This document shows positions 1 through 5,902 of a stretch of DNA of 22,934 nucleotides, in pieces (the first letter of the stretch is position 1; every line of letters starts with the position of its first letter). Below the pieces are notes generated by a model. The model worked only from the letters and a program-made list of their open reading frames with translations. It made no database searches and was not told the origin of the DNA. This stretch comes from Chloroflexi bacterium UBA6265 (lineage in GTDB: Bacteria; Chloroflexota; Chloroflexia; Thermomicrobiales; UBA6265). The DNA lies in contig DJVD01000205.1 in assembly GCA_002440805.1 (NCBI GenBank), forward strand, positions 22,261 through 45,194, written 5' to 3'. Position numbers and translations under genes: made by a program.

Positions 1-302
1 GCAGCATGTTGGACGGCGGAATTGCGGTACCACGGCAGGCGATGGAAATCGCCGCGTTCGCCCTCCTGGCGCAGGTGCGCCTGGTAGCCCGCCTTATCGA
101 CATTGTGGGCAATGGAGCGATGCAGCTCAGCAATGGCGGTGCCATGAGGCACCACCGTAAGCGTGCCGACGGCAAAGTTCACCTGGGCGGATTCCACCCC
201 GGGGGTCGTCGTCACCACGCGCTCCACGGTGCGGGCGCAATCGGCACAATCCATCCCGGCAATATCAAACACCAGGGGGGTCTCGGTACTGATCGTGCTC
301 AT
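1..302 (-). CDS. Heavy-metal P-type ATPase, N-terminal fragment (HMA domain)
   Basis: The reading frame starts at ATG 302-300 and runs off the window edge after about 100 residues, so only the N-terminus is present. Residues about 10-75 form a heavy-metal-associated domain with the metal-binding motif GMDCADC (Cys19 and Cys22), followed by a valine-rich strand pattern typical of the ferredoxin-like HMA fold. The frame then continues past the domain into a charged linker, as in ZntA/CadA-type exporters, rather than stopping like a free-standing copper chaperone. Its ATG overlaps the TGA of the upstream arsR gene in an ATGA arrangement, so translation is probably coupled. By family knowledge such pumps export Zn(II), Cd(II) or Pb(II) from the cytoplasm; the metal is inferred from the DCxxC motif and the neighbouring ArsR regulator. 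A separate metallochaperone cannot be excluded without the sequence to the left. Confidence 0.75.
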   Translation of the reverse strand, partial: MSTISTETPLVFDIAGMDCADCARTVERVVTTTPGVESAQVNFAVGTLTVVPHGTAIAELHRSIAHNVDKAGYQAHLRQEGERGDFHRLPWYRNSAVQHA

Positions 303-709
303 CTCGCTATCCCTGCATCGATATTGCACACACCTGGCGCTACCAGTTCCAGCAGTTGTGTCAGCGTATCGTTGGCGATGCTGTAATACACCACCTTGCC
401 ATCGCGCCGGCGCGAGACAAGATTGTTACTGCGCAGCACCCGGAGTTGATGGGAGATGGTGGTGCGGTTCACTTCTGTGGCGGTAGCGATATCGGTGACG
501 CAGAGTTCGCCGTGCAGCAGCGATACCAGCACCCGCAGGCGCGTGGTATCTCCCAGCAGCGAGAAAAGATCGGCAGCGGTCATGATCGCCGCTTCGTCCT
601 CGAGATGCATGCGGGCATGACGCACGGACTCCGGGTGCATGCAATCGCAAAAATCGTCGGCGGCATCGGGCTCGAGGCGGACGATACGAAGTTTCGTTGG
701 CGAGGTCAT
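299..709 (-). CDS. ArsR/SmtB-family metal-sensing repressor (CadC/AztR-like)
   Basis: This is a 136-residue winged-helix repressor. I chose ATG 709 because GTAGGAG lies just upstream; a longer frame from 769 would run through the operator. The dimer/helix core begins near residue 44. It is followed by the ELCVTDIA segment (Cys70), the recognition helix around TISHQLRVLRSNNLV (about 84-98) and the wing RRDGKVVYYSI (101-111). An N-terminal Cys-rich arm (Cys21, Cys23, His25) together with Cys70 resembles the alpha-3N metal site of CadC/AztR-type sensors. The alpha-5 zinc ligands of SmtB are not evident near the C-terminus. Metal binding would release DNA and derepress the downstream ATPase. The likely inducer is Cd, Pb or Zn (inference). 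The gene overlaps the ATPase start by 4 nt. The ELCxC pair of CadC is reduced to ELCVT here. Confidence 0.9.
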   Translation of the reverse strand: MTSPTKLRIVRLEPDAADDFCDCMHPESVRHARMHLEDEAAIMTAADLFSLLGDTTRLRVLVSLLHGELCVTDIATATEVNRTTISHQLRVLRSNNLVSRRRDGKVVYYSIANDTLTQLLELVAPGVCNIDAGIAR

Positions 710-739
710 GTGTGCGCTCCTACACTCGTTTATGGGTGG

Positions 740-771
740 AGCATAGCACACATGTGTATGGACGTACACAT
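740..771 (-). promoter_or_regulatory. arsR promoter with ArsR-type dyad operator
   Basis: A perfect 7-bp inverted repeat ATGTGTA/TACACAT with a 6-nt spacer lies at 752-771. A second palindrome, ACACATGTGT, overlaps it at 748-757. On the minus strand a possible -10 hexamer TATGCT lies at 745-740, so the dyad sits in the spacer and -35 region, where an ArsR-family repressor would block RNA polymerase. It is 43 nt upstream of the arsR ATG. No good -35 hexamer is visible. The dyad is read directly; its role as the operator is inferred from position and family habit. Confidence 0.65.
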
Positions 772-785
772 ATCGGGACCGTGTA

Positions 786-1835
786 TCAGAACGCGAGTTC
801 GAAAGGTTCGTCGATGTCGTAATACACCCAGTGCATGTAGTGATTCACGCTGACCATGAAGAGTTCGCGAAGGATGAGGGTATCGATATCGATCCAGAAC
901 GCCAGCCAGGCTTCCACGCCTTGGGGAAGATGGAATGTAACCAGCTGACAGGTGCGACCATCGATCTCGGCGGTCATACCGAAGTGCACACCATCGTGGC
1001 CATCGTAGGTCGTATCGTATTGCTCCAGCGGCAGGTATTGCACCGGATTGATCGCTTCTGGGGTCGATCCGGTGCCGTAGCGCATCGCCTCATCGCCCAC
1101 GGTGACACTGCGCGGATTATCCACCTGGAACCTTGGAGCACTCCCATCCAGCGGAATTCGGCCCGCCAGGATCGAATCGCTTTCGAACGATGGGGGCATG
1201 CCGTTGCTGGCCGGCGTGGTGATGCTGAATCGCGACAGGATGATCGCGCCATTGCCACCGCTCAACCACTGCCACCAGCGCATGCTCGTGTGGTTGACCA
1301 GCACGTTCAGTGCGGCGCTGAGCATCGCCTCCGCATCGGGATCGGTCTCCACCGCAGGTGGGGTCTCGAATCCGGTCAGGTTGGGATCAGGCATCAGGAA
1401 TGTCCACGATGCCGTGAGGTCATCCATGTCCACGCGTAACTGCCACCATCCGTTGGACTGGATGGCGTCCTGCTCGAGATGCAGGGCAGTGTTTGTGATG
1501 GTGACAGATACCTGATCGGTCGACTCGCCGGTGATGAGGTTCGTGAGCGTGGCAGCAACGGATGCGGGAGCCGGCAGGCTGGCGCCCTCGAGATCGAACA
1601 CCCGCACATCCATGGAGGTGTTGTTCGGCATGCCGCCAACGAGGCTGAGCATGACGAATTGCTGCGGATCCGTTTCGTGCTCGGCACCGGCGTAGGCGCC
1701 AGCCAGCAAATCAATGCGGCTGCTGGCGCCTTTCGGGGTGGTTTCGCGGTTCAGCGCCCACCACGTGCCGCCTGCTGCCATCACAGTGACAGCGGCGCCT
1801 CCTGAGGTGATGAGGGTGCGACGATTAATGTTCAA
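786..1835 (-). CDS. Exported protein of unknown function with twin-arginine-like signal
   Basis: The product is 349 residues and starts at TTG 1835, whose TTGA overlaps the TGA of the upstream permease. No better start exists before the signal sequence. Residues 5-6 are Arg-Arg, followed by a hydrophobic Ala/Gly/Val stretch to about residue 28, resembling a Tat signal or signal anchor; no clear signal-peptidase site is visible. The N-terminal half (about 40-150) has a beta-rich pattern ending in GWWQLRVDMDD, reminiscent of FixH/YtkA-like domains. The C-terminal part (about 220-349) ends with a pattern around WIDIDTLILRELFMVSVNHY that recalls LolA/LppX-like periplasmic proteins. Both resemblances are weak. 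The 4-nt overlap with the ABC permease suggests co-expression with the importer, but a role in transport is not shown. Confidence 0.7.
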   Translation of the reverse strand: MNINRRTLITSGGAAVTVMAAGGTWWALNRETTPKGASSRIDLLAGAYAGAEHETDPQQFVMLSLVGGMPNNTSMDVRVFDLEGASLPAPASVAATLTNLITGESTDQVSVTITNTALHLEQDAIQSNGWWQLRVDMDDLTASWTFLMPDPNLTGFETPPAVETDPDAEAMLSAALNVLVNHTSMRWWQWLSGGNGAIILSRFSITTPASNGMPPSFESDSILAGRIPLDGSAPRFQVDNPRSVTVGDEAMRYGTGSTPEAINPVQYLPLEQYDTTYDGHDGVHFGMTAEIDGRTCQLVTFHLPQGVEAWLAFWIDIDTLILRELFMVSVNHYMHWVYYDIDEPFELAF

Positions 1836-2722
1836 CTTCGCTCGCGTGGATCCAGTGCATCGCGCAGGCCATCACCAATCAGGTTGAATGCCAGCACCGT
1901 CAGTGCAATGGCCAAACCGGGTGCAATGGCGATGTGCGGATAATTTCGAATATGGTCGCGGCCGTCGCTCAACATCGTGCCCCAGCTGGGCGTTGGGCGA
2001 CTGATGCCCATACCGAGGAATGATAGCGCCGATTCAAAGATGATCACGCCGCCCACGGCCAGGCTGGCAAGAATGATCACCGGGCCAATCGCATTTGGAA
2101 CGATGTGCTGAAGGATCACCCGCTTGTCGCTGGCACCCGACGCGCGCGCCGCCAGCACATAATCGCGCTCGCGCAGGCTGAGCACCTCGGCGCGGATCAC
2201 CCGGGCATAACTTGCCCAGAAGGTGACACCAACAATGATGATCACATTGCGCAGGCTCGGTCCCAGCACGGCCGAAAGCGTGAGCAACAGCGCCAGGATC
2301 GGAAACGCCATCAGCGTATCGATGAGGCGACTGAGCACGAAATCGACCCAACCACCAAAGTACCCGGCCATTGCCCCCACCATGACGCCGATCGATACGG
2401 CAATGGTGGTGGAGGTGATGCCCACCAGCAGGGCAACGCGGGCGCCGAACATGATGCGGCTGAGGATATCCCGGCCAATATCATCGTTGCCGAAGGGATG
2501 CGCCATGGTTGGTGACGCCCCTCGCAGGCGCAGGTTGGTTTTGTTCGGGTCATACGGTGCGATCCACTGGGCTGTAAGCGCCACCAGGATCAGGAAGGCG
2601 ACGATAAAAATTCCGAGTAGCGCGCCCTTGTGTTTGGCGAACCGGCGCCAGGTGCGTTGGCGCTGGCTGAGCCGTTCGGTTTGGTGTTCCAGCCGGGAGG
2701 ACACAATTGCTTGCTCACTCAT
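1832..2722 (-). CDS. ABC importer permease, DppC/OppC type
   Basis: This 296-residue inner-membrane permease belongs to the peptide/nickel (Dpp/Opp) family. It has the OppC_N region with the first membrane helix at about 34-55, then the family signature HPFGNDDIGRDILSR (about 75-90). The cytoplasmic EAA loop, YVLAARASGASDKRVILQH (about 188-206), contacts the ATPase. A PSWG motif follows, and the C-terminus is FNLIGDGLRDALDPR. The start ATG 2722 overlaps the TGA of the DppB-type gene by 4 nt, and its own TGA overlaps the next gene by 4 nt, so the three are probably translated from one message. It would pair with the DppB-type subunit to form the channel for a peptide or similar substrate. The substrate cannot be read from the sequence. 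Confidence 0.93.
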   Translation of the reverse strand: MSEQAIVSSRLEHQTERLSQRQRTWRRFAKHKGALLGIFIVAFLILVALTAQWIAPYDPNKTNLRLRGASPTMAHPFGNDDIGRDILSRIMFGARVALLVGITSTTIAVSIGVMVGAMAGYFGGWVDFVLSRLIDTLMAFPILALLLTLSAVLGPSLRNVIIIVGVTFWASYARVIRAEVLSLRERDYVLAARASGASDKRVILQHIVPNAIGPVIILASLAVGGVIIFESALSFLGMGISRPTPSWGTMLSDGRDHIRNYPHIAIAPGLAIALTVLAFNLIGDGLRDALDPRERS

Positions 2723-3645
2723 CGCACGCGCACCCGGGGATCAATTACTGCATACATCATGTCGGTGATGATATTCATCAACACCACGATACAGGTGAGA
2801 AGTAACACGATAGCCTGCACAACCTGCAAATCCTTGTTGGTAATGGCATCGAAGAAAAGCTGCCCGAGGCCGGGCCAGCTAAAGACGGTTTCGATCACAA
2901 TCGTGCCACTGAGGATAAACGCCATTCGATAGCCGATGAGGGTGATCACGGGCAGCAACGCATTGCGCACCACGTGGCGGGTAAGGATGGCATTGCGGTG
3001 AAGGCCCTTGGCTTCGGCGGTCTTGACGTAATCCTGGCCCAACACTTCAATCGTCGTGCCGCGCATCAGGCGCATTACGGCAGCCATTTCCTCAATGCTG
3101 AGCACCAGCACCGGCAGGATATACGCTCGCCACGAATCGGCACCGTAGGGTGGCAACCAGCCGAGGTTAACGCTGAAAAACACGATCGCCATGATCCCGA
3201 TCCAATAGTTCGGAATCGCCACGCCAAGGGTAGAGCCAAAGGTGCTGATGTAATCGAGAATCGAATTGCGTTTGGTGGCGGCCAACACGCCAACGGGCAC
3301 AGCAATCAGCAGGGAGATGACCATCGCGAGCGTGGTGAGCTGCAGGGTCATCCACGAAGCGCTCTGGATCATATCTTTAATCGGCTGGCCGGGGCGCATC
3401 ATGCTGGTACCCAGGTCACCGGTAGCCAAATTACTAATCCAGCTCCAGTAGCGCTCGAGGAAGCCATCGTTCAGGTTCCATTTATTGCGGATGAGTTCGA
3501 GCTGTGCCTCCGTCACCCGGGCCTGGCCGACCATGGTGCGGGCGGGATCGCCGGGCATAAAGTACATCACGGTGAACGTGAAGAACGTCACCATGAAGAG
3601 CACCAGGCCACCCTGAAGAATTCGTTTAATCAGATACGAAATCAT
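2719..3645 (-). CDS. ABC importer permease, DppB/OppB type
   Basis: This 308-residue permease has the typical DppB layout. An N-terminal membrane helix, about residues 9-30, leads into the MPGDPARTMVG segment. A periplasmic region and several more membrane helices follow. The cytoplasmic EAA loop reads YVKTAEAKGLHRNAILTRHV (about 205-224). The C-terminus has the family-typical DPRVRVR. The start is ATG 3645, with only a weak GGGAT upstream. It follows the solute-binding protein gene after 70 nt containing a strong stem-loop, and overlaps the DppC-type gene by ATGA. It forms the membrane channel with that partner. The dedicated ATPase subunits (DppD/DppF type) are not in this window. Confidence 0.93.
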   Translation of the reverse strand: MISYLIKRILQGGLVLFMVTFFTFTVMYFMPGDPARTMVGQARVTEAQLELIRNKWNLNDGFLERYWSWISNLATGDLGTSMMRPGQPIKDMIQSASWMTLQLTTLAMVISLLIAVPVGVLAATKRNSILDYISTFGSTLGVAIPNYWIGIMAIVFFSVNLGWLPPYGADSWRAYILPVLVLSIEEMAAVMRLMRGTTIEVLGQDYVKTAEAKGLHRNAILTRHVVRNALLPVITLIGYRMAFILSGTIVIETVFSWPGLGQLFFDAITNKDLQVVQAIVLLLTCIVVLMNIITDMMYAVIDPRVRVR

Positions 3646-3675
3646 GCATTATCCCGAACGTGATCGCGGCGATGA

Positions 3676-3703
3676 GAGCCCGGGCGCAAATGCGCCCGGG
3701 CTC
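3676..3703 (-). other. Strong intergenic stem-loop between binding-protein and permease genes
   Basis: A perfect 12-bp stem, GAGCCCGGGCGC pairing with GCGCCCGGGCTC, closes an AAAT loop; an A-T pair could extend the stem further. It lies between the stop of the solute-binding protein gene and the start of the permease gene. There is no T-run after the stem on the minus strand, so it is not a canonical intrinsic terminator. In other ABC operons such hairpins protect the upstream message or attenuate transcription so the binding protein is made in excess. That function is inference here; the dyad is plain in the sequence. Confidence 0.8.
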
Positions 3704-3715
3704 GTGAAGCACTGA

Positions 3716-5371
3716 CTAGGCTTCTTCGTCGATCCAGAACTGGTACACCTTGGGGTACAGGTTATCGGCCTGGAGTACCTCGGCCGGGAGGCCCTTCACC
3801 CGGTTGGCGTAGAACGTGATGTTGTTCAGGTTCAGCAGGAAGAGGAACGGCACCTCCTCAGCGATGATTTCCTGAATGCGCTTGTACATCTCGACGCGGG
3901 CTTCGGGATCCAGCTCGCGGATACCATCGCCCAACAGTTGATCCACTTCCTCATTGCTGAACTGGAAGAAGTTGTTGGCGCCACCGGTGCCGAGTGTATC
4001 GCGGGCATCCGGATCGCCGTTGGAACCACCGTACACCCAGTTGAACAGGCCGGCATCGTACTCGCCTTCACGCAAGCCACCGAGAATCTCGCTGACCACG
4101 CCTTCCTCGAGCGTGCACTCCACACCAATTTCCTGCCACCACTGCTGGGCCACTTCGGCCTCGGGTCGGCGCTGGGTATCGCCCTGGAACACCATCATCG
4201 TGAAGGCAGCGCGAACGCCATCCTTCTCGCGTACACCGTCGCTACCCTCAACCCAGCCGGCGCCTTCCAGCAACTCCTTGGCTTTTTCAGGATCGTAGCT
4301 GTACTGGGCAACATCGGGGTTGTAGTAGGCCTCGATGGCCGGGGAGAGATTGCTGGTGGCAACCGTTGCCTGGCCGAGGAAGATCTCATCGGCAAATGCC
4401 TGGCGATCCAACGCCCACAGCAGTGCCTGCCGAACTTCCTTCTCTTTCAGGAACGGGTGCTCGTTGTTGAGCGGGAAGTGGTTGGTGGCAACCTGCTTGG
4501 TTTCGAACACGGTGAATTCGCCACTCTCCTTGAGGGTGGTGTTATCTTCCGCGTTCAGGCCCCAAATGCTGTTGTCAGCCTGGCCAGTTTCCAGCGCGCT
4601 CATGCGGCCGGCAGCTTCCGGCACAACATCTACCTGCAGGGAATCGATGTTGGCGCGGCCACGATAGTAGCCCTCATACGCATTCAGCACCACGCGCTGC
4701 TGCGGGTTGAGTTCGCCGAATTCGTATGGGCCCGTGCCCACCGGGGCGACCTTGAAGTCGTTCTCGCCTGTTTCGGTGTGATAGGCCTCCGGGTAGATGT
4801 ACACGGTGGCCACATTCACCATGAAGGTGACATCCGCTTCCTTCAGGGTCACCACCACGGTGGTGTCATCCGGTGCTTCCACGGTCTCCACCAACTCGAA
4901 GTTGGCGAGGCGAGTGGAGGCGTTGGCCTCATCCATGATCCAGTTGTAGGTGTAAAGCACATCGGCGGATGTGAAGGCATCGCCGTTGTGGAAGGTGACA
5001 TCGGATTTCAGCTTGAAGGTGTACGTGAGACCATCTTCGCTGGGCTCGTAGCTATCGGCCAATACCGGCTCGAGTTCGTACATTTCGTTGACCATATACA
5101 GGCCTTCGAACATGTTGGAAATCGGCACCCATTGCACCGTCTCACCGGTATCTTCGGGGCTGAGGCTCTCAATGGAATCCTGCCCGAGAAGAACCAGGGT
5201 CCCGCCGGTTTTCGGCGTGGCATCCTGGGCGGCGGCCCGCTGGGCCACAGCGGCGCTACCGAGCACCGGAATCAGTCCGGCGGCTGCGGCGGCCTTGAGG
5301 GCGCTGCGGCGATCGGTGTGCGACGCCATGATCTTGCCGATTGCACTAATGCGATCCTGCTCGTTCGTCAC
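3716..5371 (-). CDS. Extracellular solute-binding protein family 5 (DppA/OppA-like)
   Basis: This 551-residue exported binding protein of a Dpp/Opp-type importer starts at GTG 5371, supported by a strong AAGGAGG about 8 nt upstream; ATG at residue 15 is an alternative. Arg21-Arg22 followed by an Ala-rich hydrophobic stretch forms a twin-arginine-like signal, with likely cleavage near AAA/QD (residues 48-49). The mature protein begins GGTLVLLG, the usual family opening. It then shows LADSYEPSEDGLTYTFKLK and VTFHNGDAFTSADVLYTYNW, the hallmark SBP_bac_5 motifs at about residues 104-145. Without a lipobox Cys it is probably free or otherwise tethered at the cell surface. It feeds substrate, probably oligopeptides, to the two permeases downstream. 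Substrate specificity cannot be told from sequence. Confidence 0.93.
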   Translation of the reverse strand: MTNEQDRISAIGKIMASHTDRRSALKAAAAAGLIPVLGSAAVAQRAAAQDATPKTGGTLVLLGQDSIESLSPEDTGETVQWVPISNMFEGLYMVNEMYELEPVLADSYEPSEDGLTYTFKLKSDVTFHNGDAFTSADVLYTYNWIMDEANASTRLANFELVETVEAPDDTTVVVTLKEADVTFMVNVATVYIYPEAYHTETGENDFKVAPVGTGPYEFGELNPQQRVVLNAYEGYYRGRANIDSLQVDVVPEAAGRMSALETGQADNSIWGLNAEDNTTLKESGEFTVFETKQVATNHFPLNNEHPFLKEKEVRQALLWALDRQAFADEIFLGQATVATSNLSPAIEAYYNPDVAQYSYDPEKAKELLEGAGWVEGSDGVREKDGVRAAFTMMVFQGDTQRRPEAEVAQQWWQEIGVECTLEEGVVSEILGGLREGEYDAGLFNWVYGGSNGDPDARDTLGTGGANNFFQFSNEEVDQLLGDGIRELDPEARVEMYKRIQEIIAEEVPFLFLLNLNNITFYANRVKGLPAEVLQADNLYPKVYQFWIDEEA

Positions 5372-5518
5372 GATGAGTTCCTCCTTCGGCTATTGCCGGA
5401 GTCGATACGTAATGTCCCGACGCACACGTGTGCCCGGGGCGCGTATCAGCATCGTTGCTGATGACACCTGAAAAGGGTTACGCACTATTGTGACACGCTC
5501 ACCAGAAGGTGTACAGAA
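5372..5518 (-). promoter_or_regulatory. Leader region of the importer operon, with palindrome and stem-loop
   Basis: This 147-nt gap separates the pterin dehydratase gene from the binding-protein gene. It contains a perfect 12-bp palindrome GCACACGTGTGC at 5422-5433 and a 7-bp stem with TCGT loop (ATCAGCA/TGCTGAT) at 5445-5462. Neither is followed by a T-run, so no intrinsic terminator is evident. The importer genes may have their own promoter here or be read through from ggt. I could not identify convincing -35 and -10 hexamers. The palindrome is a candidate operator by symmetry only. Confidence 0.45.
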
Positions 5519-5902
5519 TCAGGGATTGTCCTCGCCAGCATCTTCATGCAGGTGCTGCCAGATCGCATCGGATTTGGCGGCCATGATGAAATCGTTACGG
5601 TGAAGGCCTTTAATCTTGTGGGTCCACCAGTCGATCCGCACCTTTCCCCATTCCAGTCGAATGAGGGGATGATGGTCATTGTCCTCGGCTGCGCGGGCAA
5701 CCTGATTGACAAAATCCACAGCCGGCATCCAGCCATCGAACTCGAAGGTGCGGCGCAATCGCGGCACATCGTTCACGTCCACGATCTCCCAATCCGGGAT
5801 CCTGGGTGAAAACTCGGCCATTTCGGATTCAGTCACTGTTGGCGCGCCGGCGCGGCAGGCCTCACAGGTAAAATCGCTGAGATTGAAGTCATCATTGTTC
5901 AT
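5519..5902 (-). CDS. 4a-hydroxytetrahydrobiopterin dehydratase (PCD/DCoH family)
   Basis: This 127-residue cytoplasmic enzyme dehydrates 4a-hydroxytetrahydropterin, regenerating the pterin cofactor of aromatic amino acid hydroxylases. The family core is clear: W-E-I near residue 38, a FDGWMPAVDFVNQVARAAE helix, the catalytic EDNDHHPLI segment (His77, His78), and WWTHKIKGLHRNDFIMA (about 92-108). The N-terminus carries an extra CxxC (Cys13, Cys16) not typical of the short family members. The start ATG 5902 directly abuts the TGA of the upstream gamma-glutamyltransferase, with GGAGGG inside that gene serving as SD. No phenylalanine hydroxylase is nearby, so the partner pathway is unknown; some family members instead act with molybdopterin or as regulators. 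Confidence 0.93.
   Translation of the reverse strand: MNNDDFNLSDFTCEACRAGAPTVTESEMAEFSPRIPDWEIVDVNDVPRLRRTFEFDGWMPAVDFVNQVARAAEDNDHHPLIRLEWGKVRIDWWTHKIKGLHRNDFIMAAKSDAIWQHLHEDAGEDNP

Noticed and set aside
3938..5461. 507-codon open frame on the plus strand opposite the binding-protein gene
   Set aside because: It is antisense to a clear SBP family 5 gene, has no recognisable domain and no SD; long antisense frames are expected in GC-rich DNA.
5488..5503. Second possible Rex or CRP-like site (TTGTGA followed by TCACCA)
   Set aside because: The half-sites are 5 nt apart rather than 6 and the second half is imperfect, so it does not fit either consensus.
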